NCBI GenBank assembly: GCA_938036405.1
Contig: CALHPT010000216.1
Coordinates: 1-14,379 of the forward strand
Direction of reading: 5' to 3'
DNA length: 14,379 nucleotides
From: an uncultured Tannerella sp.
Lineage (GTDB): Bacteria; Bacteroidota; Bacteroidia; Bacteroidales; Tannerellaceae
Under the pieces are notes generated by a model. The model had not been told where the DNA came from, searched no databases, and saw only the letters and a list, made by a program, of their open reading frames with translations. Shown here one piece after another: positions 1-6,715 of this stretch (positions are counted from its first letter, which is position 1; each line of letters opens with the position of its first letter). The position numbers were made by a program, and so were the translations under genes.

Positions 1-11
1 GCGGGGGCAGC

Positions 12-41
12 GAAGTTTGGCCGGGTACCAGGAAAAACTTC
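12..41. repeat. Imperfect 30-bp palindrome upstream of topB
   Basis: A dyad centred on GGTACC has outer arms GAAGTTT and AAACTTC and inner CC/GG matches. 24 of 30 positions match their reverse complement. It is followed by a small GCCTC-GGAA-GAGGC hairpin at 45-58 with a GNRA-type loop. No T-run follows, so it is not a standard terminator. It could be a dispersed intergenic repeat, a regulatory site or the end of an upstream transcript; the window edge prevents a decision. Confidence 0.4.
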
Positions 42-98
42 CCTGCCTCGGAAGAGGCTCTCGGTGGGGGCTGTCTCGGTGAGGCCGCCCGATCGATG

Positions 99-106
99 CA
101 CCTTTG
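99..106 (+). promoter_or_regulatory. Candidate -7 element of the topB promoter
   Basis: CACCTTTG differs by one base from the Bacteroidetes -7 consensus TAnnTTTG. It ends 30 bases before the ATG at 136, the same spacing (30 to 33) as the three perfect -7 elements in this window. No convincing -33 TTTG is seen. The placement supports translation from 136, because an upstream GTG at 64 would precede the promoter. Confidence 0.35.
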
Positions 107-135
107 CGCGCCTAACACGTATCATAACACAGAGA

Positions 136-1905
136 ATGAGACTTTGCATTGCGGAGAAGCCGAGCGTGGCTCTGGAGATTGCGCGTGTGCTGGGGGCAAA
201 CACGCGGCGAGATGGGTTTTATGAGGGCAACGGCTACGTGGTCTCATGGACCTACGGCCACCTCTGTACGCTGAAGGATCCGGGCGACTACACGCCGGCG
301 TGGAAACGCTGGGATATGCGCTGCCTACCGATGATCCCGCCACGATTCGGCATCAAGCTGATCGAGGAGGAGCATTGCATGCGTCAGTTTCGCGTGCTGG
401 AGGCTCTCATCGCGAAGGCTAACGAGGTGATCAACTGCGGCGACGCGGGTCAAGAAGGGGAACTGATTCAGCGCTGGGTGATGCAGAAGGCGCGTTGCCA
501 GTGTCCCGTGAAACGGCTCTGGATCTCATCGCTCACGGAGGAGGCCATCCGCGAGGGCTTCCACCGACTCAAGGACGCCTCGGCCTACCAACGACTCTAC
601 GAGGCAGGTCTGGCGCGCGCCATCGGCGACTGGCTCTTGGGCATGAATGCCACACGGCTCTACAGCCTGCGCTTCGGTGGCCCCGGACGCGTGCTCTCCA
701 TCGGACGGGTGCAGACGCCCACGCTGGCCCTGATCGTCCGCCGGCAGCGCGAGATCGAGGCTTTCCGGCCAGAGCCATATTGGGAGCTGAAGACCGTCTA
801 TCGCGACGTCACCTTCACGGCCTCACACGGGCGATTCGCGAAGAAGGAGGAGGGCGAGGCGCTACTGCGCGCCATCGAGGGGCAGCCGTTCACCGTGACC
901 GATGTCACGAAAAAGAAGGGCCGTGAGGCGCCCCCGAAGCTCTTCGACCTGACCTCGCTGCAGGTGGAGTGCAACCGCCGTTTCTCGCTCTCGGCCGAGG
1001 AGACACTGCGCCTGATCCAATCCCTCTATGAGAAGAAGGTGACCACCTACCCGCGCGTAGACACGACGTACCTCAGCGAGGACCTCCACCCGAAGGTGTC
1101 CGGAATCCTGAAGGGGATGACCGATTACGCCACCCTGACCGCCCCACTCACCGTGGCACCGATCGCGAAGAACAAGCGGGTGTTTGACAACAAGAAGGTG
1201 ACGGATCACCACGCCATCATCCCCACCGGTACGGCGGCTCCAGCCGGGCTCACGGCTGACGAACGACGGGTGTACGACCTTGTGGCACGACGTTTCATTG
1301 CCGCTTTTTATCCCGACTGTGAGGTCGCAACAACGACCGTCACGGGCGTGTCTGCCGAGGTCGATTTCCGGGCCACCGGTCGGCAGATCTTGAAGCCGGG
1401 ATGGCGCACCGTCTTCGAGCGGGAGGGCAGCAAGAAGGAGGATGAGAAGCCCACGGAGGAGGAAGCGGCGGAAGAGTCCGTGCTGCCAGCCTTCCGAAAG
1501 GGCGAGAGCGGGCCACATCGGCCATCGCTCGTAAAGAAACAGACCACACCACCGAAGCCCTATACCGAAGCGACGCTGCTCCGGGCCATGGAGACGGCTG
1601 GCCGTTTCGTGGACGACGAGGCACTGCGCGAGCTGATGAAAGAGAATGGCATCGGCCGACCCTCCACGCGTGCGAACATCATCAAGACGCTGCTCAAGCG
1701 CGATTATATCCGTCGTGAGCGAAAGCATTTGGTGGCCACCCCGACGGGTGTCAGCCTGATCGACACCATCCACGAGGAGCTGCTGAAGAGCCCCGAGCTG
1801 ACGGGCCAATGGGAGCGTAAGCTCCGCGGCATCGAGCAAGGCAGCTACGAAGCCGCGGCCTTCCTCACGGAGCTCAAGGAGATGGTGGCAAGGATTGTGC
1901 GGTAG
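136..1905 (+). CDS. topB: DNA topoisomerase III (type IA)
   Basis: A 589-residue type IA topoisomerase, which relaxes negative supercoils and decatenates DNA by cutting one strand and passing another. The N-terminus MRLCIAEKPSVA carries the Toprim Glu7/Lys8. A second Toprim block, DAGQEGELI, starts at Asp103. The catalytic tyrosine lies in TTYPRVDT at Tyr305. Late conserved blocks PYTEATLLRAME and GIGRPSTRANII are present. The usual DxDxE triad reads D103-A-G105-Q-E107, so the second Asp is Gly. At 589 residues it is shorter than E. coli TopB (about 650) and has no C-terminal zinc-ribbon cysteine clusters. The ATG at 136 is chosen because residue numbers then match E. coli (E7, D103, E107) and a promoter-like site lies 30 bases upstream; the GTG at 64 would add 24 atypical residues. 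It is convergent with the sigma factor gene. Confidence 0.95.
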   Translation: MRLCIAEKPSVALEIARVLGANTRRDGFYEGNGYVVSWTYGHLCTLKDPGDYTPAWKRWDMRCLPMIPPRFGIKLIEEEHCMRQFRVLEALIAKANEVINCGDAGQEGELIQRWVMQKARCQCPVKRLWISSLTEEAIREGFHRLKDASAYQRLYEAGLARAIGDWLLGMNATRLYSLRFGGPGRVLSIGRVQTPTLALIVRRQREIEAFRPEPYWELKTVYRDVTFTASHGRFAKKEEGEALLRAIEGQPFTVTDVTKKKGREAPPKLFDLTSLQVECNRRFSLSAEETLRLIQSLYEKKVTTYPRVDTTYLSEDLHPKVSGILKGMTDYATLTAPLTVAPIAKNKRVFDNKKVTDHHAIIPTGTAAPAGLTADERRVYDLVARRFIAAFYPDCEVATTTVTGVSAEVDFRATGRQILKPGWRTVFEREGSKKEDEKPTEEEAAEESVLPAFRKGESGPHRPSLVKKQTTPPKPYTEATLLRAMETAGRFVDDEALRELMKENGIGRPSTRANIIKTLLKRDYIRRERKHLVATPTGVSLIDTIHEELLKSPELTGQWERKLRGIEQGSYEAAAFLTELKEMVARIVR

Positions 1906-1906
1906 T

Positions 1907-1970
1907 CAACTTGGCCAGCATCCCTGAGGTCCTGAAGTACCAGACCAACTTGGCAGGCGTCCCTGATGCC
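1907..1970. repeat. Two copies of a short direct repeat after topB
   Basis: CAACTTGGCCAGCATCCCTG begins at 1907 and CAACTTGGCAGGCGTCCCTG at 1946, 39 bp apart with 17 of 20 matches. They lie just after the topB stop in the topB/sigma convergent gap. The spacing is a multiple of three and the + strand stays open across both (NLASIPEV and NLAGVPDA), but the reading frame has no good start or length. Possibly a dispersed intergenic repeat or a decayed tail of a gene. No clear terminator was found in this gap. Confidence 0.5.
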
Positions 1971-2062
1971 ACAAAAAAGCCCTGCCGGACGCGAGAAAAA
2001 GAGATCCACTCCCCCTCTCCCACTGTCCGACAGGACTGTTCTCACTTTTCGTTATTACAGAT

Positions 2063-2563
2063 TCAGTTCTCTTCGATCTTCGTCTTGAGCGCCTGACGGG
2101 CAAAGAAGATGCGACTCTTGACCGTCCCCAAGGGGATGCCCAGCGCATCGGCAATCTCGTTGTAGCGATAGCCACTGACGTACATAGTGAAGGGCACACG
2201 CAGCTCATCGTTCAGCTCGCCGATAGCCTTCGTGATCTCCTGCAGTCGACAGGCACTCTCGGGCGTTTCGATGCTCGATTCCGTAGTAGCCTCGAGGTGA
2301 TAGAGGTCGATGTCCTGCTCCACGACCGTCTGCGAACGCAGCACACGCCGATAGTTATTGATGAAGATGTTCCGCATCACGGTGAGCACCCAACCCTTGA
2401 AGTTGCGGTTGTCCGTGTACTTCTCCAGGTTGTCCAAGACACGGAGCGACGTCTCCTGCGTCAGATCCATCGCATCTTCGCGATCGGCCGTGAGGGTGAG
2501 CGCAAAGCTCATCATGTAGCTCTGCAGACTCAATAGCTTCTGCTGAAAATAGGCAGTATTCAT
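2063..2563 (-). CDS. ECF-type RNA polymerase sigma factor (sigma-70 family)
   Basis: A 166-residue extracytoplasmic-function sigma factor that would direct RNA polymerase to a small regulon. Region 2 covers about residues 15-75, including the conserved REDAMDLTQET and FKGWVLTVMRNIFINNYRR blocks. A linker of about 30 residues follows, then region 4 at about 108-160 with the helix-turn-helix YNEIADALGIPLGTVKSRIFFAR that contacts the -35 element. The length is typical of compact ECF factors with only regions 2 and 4. No FecR-like or other anti-sigma gene adjoins it, and no TonB-receptor gene is near, so it is not a standard fecI/fecR pair. It is divergent from the TPR/AraC regulator gene and shares a 258-bp control region with it. 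A functional link to that regulator is inference. The start codon is 30 bases from a perfect TAnnTTTG. Confidence 0.93.
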   Translation of the reverse strand: MNTAYFQQKLLSLQSYMMSFALTLTADREDAMDLTQETSLRVLDNLEKYTDNRNFKGWVLTVMRNIFINNYRRVLRSQTVVEQDIDLYHLEATTESSIETPESACRLQEITKAIGELNDELRVPFTMYVSGYRYNEIADALGIPLGTVKSRIFFARQALKTKIEEN

Positions 2564-2592
2564 AGATATAGTATTTTGCTTTGTGGCGCCGC

Positions 2593-2600
2593 AAACATAG
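2593..2600 (-). promoter_or_regulatory. -7 promoter element of the ECF sigma gene
   Basis: On the - strand this reads TATGTTTG, a perfect match to the Bacteroidetes -7 consensus TAnnTTTG, 30 bases before the sigma start codon. A weak TTTC lies about 16 bases upstream where a -33 TTTG would be expected. The downstream GCGGCGCC context resembles that of other promoters in the phylum. Confidence 0.65.
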
Positions 2601-2602
2601 AT

Positions 2603-2616
2603 ATTCGAGCGAATAG
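2603..2616. promoter_or_regulatory. Perfect palindrome in the sigma promoter spacer (operator candidate)
   Basis: TATTCG-AG-CGAATA has six-base arms and lies directly upstream of the -7 element, inside the -7/-33 spacer, where a bound repressor would block polymerase. No regulator is known for it; the divergent TPR/AraC protein is an obvious candidate to test. Confidence 0.4.
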
Positions 2617-2689
2617 AAAGAGCGACGCCTCGCCGTATCCGAAAGCTGTTTCGACGCTAAACGCATCCTGTTCTCTGCCTGATCATCCA

Positions 2690-2708
2690 CCCAACGAGGC
2701 GCGTTGGG
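2690..2708. repeat. Perfect 7-bp inverted repeat in the middle of the divergent region
   Basis: CCCAACG-AGGCG-CGTTGGG lies almost exactly half way between the two predicted transcription starts, about 105 bases from each. No T-run follows on either strand, so it is not an intrinsic terminator. It may be a shared operator or simply a stem-loop. Confidence 0.4.
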
Positions 2709-2782
2709 GCCTTGAAAAGCATAGCCAGACGGGAAAATCATGCACTGAATAGGCAGGATAGAGACCAACACCATCACACTTC

Positions 2783-2790
2783 TATCTTTG
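2783..2790 (+). promoter_or_regulatory. -7 promoter element of the TPR/AraC regulator gene
   Basis: TATCTTTG is a perfect TAnnTTTG and ends 32 bases before the ATG at 2822. No clear -33 TTTG is seen, which would fit a promoter needing an activator. It supports the first ATG over the internal ATG at 2930. Confidence 0.6.
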
Positions 2791-2821
2791 GCACGTTAAA
2801 AAGAGACAACAGAGACAGCCT

Positions 2822-4765
2822 ATGCAAAAGATGACCGACTCTGATTCGCCCCGAAGAGACCCTCCCTCGGATCGCTCCGACCGCACCTCCTCACCCAGCG
2901 ACGGAGACTATGCGCTGCGCCTGCTCCAAATGGCGGCTCTATGGTTGTATGCGGCTGCCGTGCTACTGTCCTCCTGTACACACGCCGGAGGAAAGGAAGG
3001 CGATGCTGATACCCTGGCACTCATCTCCGAACTCACCCGACAGGCTGAGGCGTTGCAATGCTCGGACACGGATTCGGCCATCTGGCTCGAGCGTCGTGCA
3101 CTGGACGCCTTGCAAGGCGTGCATAACGATTCGCTACATACCGACCTGCTCATCCGCTTAGGGTACGCTTACGCCATCAAAAATGATTGGGAGCGTAGCG
3201 ACAGCTGCTACGCTGCGGCCGAAGAGGTGGCTGCGAGCTACCCCAGACTCCAGGTCGACCTGCTCATCAACCAAAGCATTAACCAAGAGAAGCGCGGACA
3301 CTCGGAGACGGCGCTCTCGCTCTACGATCGGGCTTACGAGCTGGCCATGCAGTCTGTGCGGCCGAACGAAACGGCTCTGAGGCGCATCGATAACAACCGC
3401 GCTGTGTCGTATCAGAAAAGGGCACAATACGACTCGGCCATGACTTGCCTACAACGGGCTATGCGGATCGCGGAAAAGCAGGGGGAAAGCGGGGCCATAG
3501 CCGATGCACTGACAAGCATGGGGCACATCCGGGAGCACATGCGCGACGACGAGCAGGCCGACTCGCTCTTCCAGCTGGCGGACTCGCTCTACACGTTGAT
3601 CAACGATGTGCGGAAGCGGATCGACAGCAAAATCAACCGTGTCATCACGCTGAATAGGCTCGGATTACATGACGAGGCGCTGGCCATCTCGTTCGAGGCC
3701 GAGCGAATGGCCGACTCCATCGGTAACAAGGCTGCTCTGGGCACCTTGTACAACAACCGCGGCAACATCTACTTCTACCGAAAGGACTATCCGCAGAGCC
3801 TCGAGATGGCGAGGCGATCGCTCGAGCTGAACGAGCAGATGGGCGATACGGCGGGCATCATCGCCGCGCTCAACACCTCGGCGGCTATCCATATCGAAAT
3901 GAAGGCGTATGACGAAGCGATCCGGAAGAGCCTCAAGGCGCTCCAGCTCTCGGAAGAGAAAGGCGTCGTGACGTACCTCCAAGACATTTATGAGCACATC
4001 GCCACGGCTTGCATACGCTCGGGCGACTTCCGCGCGGCCACCGAATACCTCGAAAAGCTGAATGCGCTGAAAGACTCCGTCTTTACGCGAGAGAAATACG
4101 CCGTGATCCAAGAGACAAACACACGCTACGAGACGGAGAAGCGCGAGCAGACGCTACAAACAGCCATGCTCCGACTCAACAAGAACCGTCAGGGGGTCTT
4201 TGCGCTGACGCTGCTCTCGGCGCTGCTTGCGGTGGCATGCGCCTACGTCTACATCACACAACGCCGCAAGCTGCAGCAATACGTCCTCATCGCGCAACAG
4301 AGCGAGAAGGTGGCCGAACTGACGGAGCGAACGCTTTCGCCACAGTGTGGAAGCGACGAGACGGAGCGAAGCGCTGCGGGACTCTCCGAAGAGAAAAGCA
4401 AAGAGCTGCTGCTCATCCTGCGCAACTGCATGGAGGAACGCAAGCTCTATAAAGACCCCTCGCTCACGCTCGAGACGCTCTCCGAGGCCATCGGGACGAA
4501 CCGCAGCTACCTCTCAATCCTCATCAACAGCCGCATGAAGAAGGGCTTTACGGAGTACGTGAATTTCTATCGGGTCAGGGAGGGCAAACGGCTGCTGAAA
4601 GAGACGGACTACAAAATCGCCGCCATCTCACAAGAGGTTGGGTACGGCTCGCCGCAGTCGTTCTACACCGCCTTCCGCAACGCCACACAGCTCACCCCGA
4701 CGCAGTATCGCAAGGCCGTGCGGGCGGCAAACGTCCCGGAGGCAGCCTCTGAAAAAGAAGGGTGA
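2822..4765 (+). CDS. TPR-repeat membrane regulator with C-terminal AraC-type DNA-binding domain
   Basis: A 647-residue one-component membrane regulator of a design common in Bacteroidetes. A hydrophobic segment at about residues 35-51 ends in LSSC, a possible lipobox with Cys52. TPR-like helical repeats follow (about 60-440; for example ALGTLYNNRGNIYFYRKDYP and AALNTSAAIHIEMKAYDEAI). One membrane span lies at 459-479, then a charged, probably coiled-coil linker, then an AraC-type double helix-turn-helix from about 533 to 640 with the signature block around KIAAISQEVGYGSPQSFYTAF and TPTQYRK. This implies a periplasmic TPR sensor and cytoplasmic DNA binding, with no kinase or receiver domain. 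Starting at residue 37 would give a short lipoprotein-like signal, MAALWLYAAAVLLSSC, so lipidation versus a signal anchor is open. The signal and targets are unknown; the divergent sigma gene is a likely target. Confidence 0.88.
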   Translation: MQKMTDSDSPRRDPPSDRSDRTSSPSDGDYALRLLQMAALWLYAAAVLLSSCTHAGGKEGDADTLALISELTRQAEALQCSDTDSAIWLERRALDALQGVHNDSLHTDLLIRLGYAYAIKNDWERSDSCYAAAEEVAASYPRLQVDLLINQSINQEKRGHSETALSLYDRAYELAMQSVRPNETALRRIDNNRAVSYQKRAQYDSAMTCLQRAMRIAEKQGESGAIADALTSMGHIREHMRDDEQADSLFQLADSLYTLINDVRKRIDSKINRVITLNRLGLHDEALAISFEAERMADSIGNKAALGTLYNNRGNIYFYRKDYPQSLEMARRSLELNEQMGDTAGIIAALNTSAAIHIEMKAYDEAIRKSLKALQLSEEKGVVTYLQDIYEHIATACIRSGDFRAATEYLEKLNALKDSVFTREKYAVIQETNTRYETEKREQTLQTAMLRLNKNRQGVFALTLLSALLAVACAYVYITQRRKLQQYVLIAQQSEKVAELTERTLSPQCGSDETERSAAGLSEEKSKELLLILRNCMEERKLYKDPSLTLETLSEAIGTNRSYLSILINSRMKKGFTEYVNFYRVREGKRLLKETDYKIAAISQEVGYGSPQSFYTAFRNATQLTPTQYRKAVRAANVPEAASEKEG

Positions 4766-4772
4766 GAAGCGA

Positions 4773-4807
4773 AACGTCCCGCCTCCCTTAGGGGGGGGCG
4801 GGACGTT
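4773..4807. terminator. Bidirectional hairpin terminator between convergent genes
   Basis: AACGTCCCGCC at 4773-4783 pairs perfectly with GGCGGGACGTT at 4797-4807 around a C/G-rich loop that can extend the stem. It sits eight bases after the regulator stop codon and eight before the stop of the convergent gene. The U-tract is poor on both strands, so termination strength is uncertain, but stem and position fit a shared terminator. Confidence 0.75.
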
Positions 4808-4814
4808 CTCTCGG

Positions 4815-5681
4815 TCATTCTTCCGGCAGATGGATGTCCGGCTCACCGTCATCATCCGGCTTCTTCGGAGTCTCCGGTTGTTTGGGATCCTTCGGCTCCT
4901 TGGGTTGTTCCGGAGCTTTCGGGTCCTTGGGTTGCTTAGGCTCTTTCGGGTCCTTGGGCTGCTTGGGCTCTTTCGGATCCTTCTTTTTCGTTTCCGGACG
5001 CTCAGCCAAGACGGCCTTTTTGATCTCCGTATTGATCATGTCAATAATGGATTTATAGGCAGCCTCTCCGCCCAGGGTAGCCAAGGCGTTGATGACATTC
5101 GTGAGCTTCTTGAACTCCTCGTAGACCGCGTCGCGTTTCTCTTTGACCACGCCCGGATCAAGTCCGGATTCATGTTTGACCTGTTGGGCATACGTGGCGC
5201 TGAAAGCGTCGTTGGCCTCCTTGAGCACGCTGACCCATTTGTCGGCGCCGATTAGGGCGAGTTTCGCTTTGACGTCGGCCGGATCAAGGTCTTGCAGAAG
5301 ATTCTTGATCACTGCTGTTTCCTCGCGCTGCGGTCTTCTCTGCGGCCTGTCTCCGTATTTGCGATAAATAAGGAGGAGCTCCTGAGCAGCCTTGGCCTTG
5401 TCCGCTTCGGGGTGTTCGGAGAAGAGACGTAGATGAGTCGAGAGCTGACCCAGTGCTTTGTCGCGCCGATTGTCAAGTTCGAGCAGGCTGTTAGCCAAGC
5501 CGCTTTCACGCATCGGCTGAATGATCTTGTCGAAGTCGTGGAACTTGTCACTGAAGGCCTTGACCGGATCCTTGAGTTTCAAAGTCTCGAGATCTTCCTT
5601 GTTCAGATAGGTGATGATGTCGTCCATTGCCTGATAAAAGTTCATCATGCGGACGCGTGCCAGATTAGTGTTTTCAATCAT
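4815..5681 (-). CDS. DUF6261-like protein with Pro/Lys/Glu repeat tail
   Basis: A 288-residue protein of unknown function. Residues 1-225 are mostly helical and resemble, from memory, the Bacteroidetes family DUF6261: an N-terminal NLARVRMMNFYQAM segment, a DNRRDKAL block, then AVIKNLLQDL and DKWVSVLKEANDAF. No signal peptide or membrane span is visible, so it is probably cytoplasmic. Residues 226-288 are a low-complexity tail of PKEPKQPKDP-type units ending in an acidic DDDGEPDIHLPEE. The tail resembles the proline/charge-rich linkers seen in surface or scaffold proteins, but without a signal peptide its role is unclear. The gene stands alone, convergent with the regulator and immediately downstream of the 41-bp tandem array. 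No good -7 element lies at the usual 30-base spacing; TACATTTA at 5695-5702 is too close to the ATG. Confidence 0.8.
   Translation of the reverse strand: MIENTNLARVRMMNFYQAMDDIITYLNKEDLETLKLKDPVKAFSDKFHDFDKIIQPMRESGLANSLLELDNRRDKALGQLSTHLRLFSEHPEADKAKAAQELLLIYRKYGDRPQRRPQREETAVIKNLLQDLDPADVKAKLALIGADKWVSVLKEANDAFSATYAQQVKHESGLDPGVVKEKRDAVYEEFKKLTNVINALATLGGEAAYKSIIDMINTEIKKAVLAERPETKKKDPKEPKQPKDPKEPKQPKDPKAPEQPKEPKDPKQPETPKKPDDDGEPDIHLPEE
4857..4980 (-). repeat. In-gene tandem repeat encoding the PK(E/D/Q) tail
   Basis: Degenerate units of about 33 bases (pieces such as CTTTCGGGTCCTTGGG on the + strand recur) encode PKEPKQPKDP-like decapeptides plus variants. Such repeats change copy number easily by slippage, so the tail length may vary between strains. 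Confidence 0.7.
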
Positions 5682-5745
5682 TTTGATGTCGAATTAAATG
5701 TACCTGTAAAGTGTTGAGATAAATCAGACGGTGAGATAAGCCCCC

Positions 5746-6112
5746 GACCCTGGTGCGGGGGAATTGCAGGGCAAACATAGCCCCTAAAACCCGGTGCGCA
5801 AAGATTGCAGACCAAACAATGCCTCTATGACCCGGTGCGGGAGGATTGCAGGCCAAACAATGCCTCTATGACCCGGTGCGGAAGAATTGCAGGCCAAGCA
5901 ATGCCTCTATGACCCGGTGCGCAAGGATTGCAGGCCAAACAATGCCTCTATGACCCGGTGCGGAAGGATTACAGGCCAAACAATGCCTCTATGACCCGGT
6001 GCGAGAGGATTGCAGGCCAAGCAACGCCTCTATGACCCGGTGCGGGAAGATTGCAGGCCAAGCAACGCCTCTATGACCCGGTGCGGGAAGATTGCAGGCC
6101 AAACAACGCCTT
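5746..6112. repeat. 41-bp tandem repeat array, about nine copies
   Basis: Units begin with GACCCGGTGCG at 5829, 5870, 5911, 5952, 5993, 6034 and 6075, always 41 bp apart. A unit with an altered start lies at 5788 and a diverged one at 5746; the last is truncated near 6112. Conserved pieces are GACCCGGTGCG, ATTGCAGGCCAA and GCCTCTAT. Bases 11 to 16 of the unit are hypervariable, and AAC/AGC and AAT/AAC alternate further on. The last two full copies are almost identical, which suggests recent duplication at that end. 41 is not a multiple of three and there are no unique spacers, so it is neither a coding repeat nor a CRISPR array. Confidence 0.95.
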
Positions 6113-6651
6113 CCCAAAGAGTTTATTGGGGGGCGGGCATTGGTGTACAGCCGACGCCCGACCGTGTCGTGGAGCTGTTCGTTTTCCAGCAAATGCCGAA
6201 CGACGGCTTTTCGGTCCTGTGGCAGTCCACTTTCTCATGAGGGTATCGTCTGGAGATGTATTTGTCGGAGAAGAAAAAGAGCCGGGCAACATGTTGAAGG
6301 CACATCTTGTGCTTCGTGCACCCGGTCTCTATCTGTCGTTTGTTCTTTGGTCGATAAGAAGAAGTCCATCCTATGGACCATCTCTTCTTTACTGAATCTA
6401 AAGAGGGAGGGGGAGACACTAACGGGTCCATGTCTTCCTCTTGTTTTTTCGAGATAGCCCACCTGTTTGCTTTTAGTGCCGCAAAAGAAGACATGGAAAT
6501 GATGGCGCTAAAGGGAGCGCAAGATTATCCTATCCATAATCGTAAATTCTTTCTCCAAAACCATCAATCGACGGTATAAAGCAGCGAATGAAGGGGTGAA
6601 GAGGCGCTCAAAAGAGGGATCGCCCCCCTCTGAGACGTCCGCCGCAATAGA
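6113..6651. other. Gene-free stretch between the tandem array and the LRR gene terminator
   Basis: About 540 bp with only short open frames of atypical composition on both strands. It contains a stem-loop at 6356-6389 (GTCCAT-CCT-ATGGAC inside AAGAAGA/TCTTCTT) and GTGCCGCAAAAGAAG near 6478, which resembles sequence often found at promoters in this phylum. Possibly a decayed gene; I cannot identify it and see no tRNA or known riboswitch. Confidence 0.4.
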
Positions 6652-6690
6652 AAAAGGGGCACCCCCTCGAAGTGAGGAGATGCCCCTTTT
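6652..6690 (-). terminator. Rho-independent terminator of the LRR gene
   Basis: AAAAGGGGCA at 6652-6661 pairs perfectly with TGCCCCTTTT at 6681-6690, with a further CCTC/GAGG inner stem. On the - strand the stem runs into five T residues, 26 bases after the LRR stop. The symmetry means it could also stop + strand transcription. Confidence 0.88.
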
Positions 6691-6715
6691 GAACGGGTTC
6701 TTTTTTCGCTCTGAG

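Noticed and set aside
64..135. GTG start of topB, 24 codons upstream
   Set aside because: The extra residues do not resemble the family, the ATG at 136 aligns with E. coli numbering, and a promoter-like element lies between.
862..1839. Long open frame on the - strand antisense to topB
   Set aside because: A shadow of a GC-rich gene; the + strand frame has full topoisomerase signatures and the antisense protein has no recognisable domain.
5695..5702. TACATTTA on the - strand as promoter of the DUF6261-like gene
   Set aside because: One mismatch and only 14 bases from the ATG, against 30-33 for the other promoters.
5746..6112. CRISPR array
   Set aside because: Units are contiguous 41-bp copies that differ by point changes; there are no unique spacers and no cas genes.
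6195..6211. GCCG/CGGC hairpin followed by TTTT as a terminator
   Set aside because: Only a four-base stem and no gene upstream on that strand to terminate.
6123..6579. Short open frames on both strands between the tandem array and the LRR terminator (123 codons on -, 68 on +)
   Set aside because: Composition is unlike the neighbouring genes, no domain is recognisable, and start contexts are poor; a decayed gene cannot be excluded.
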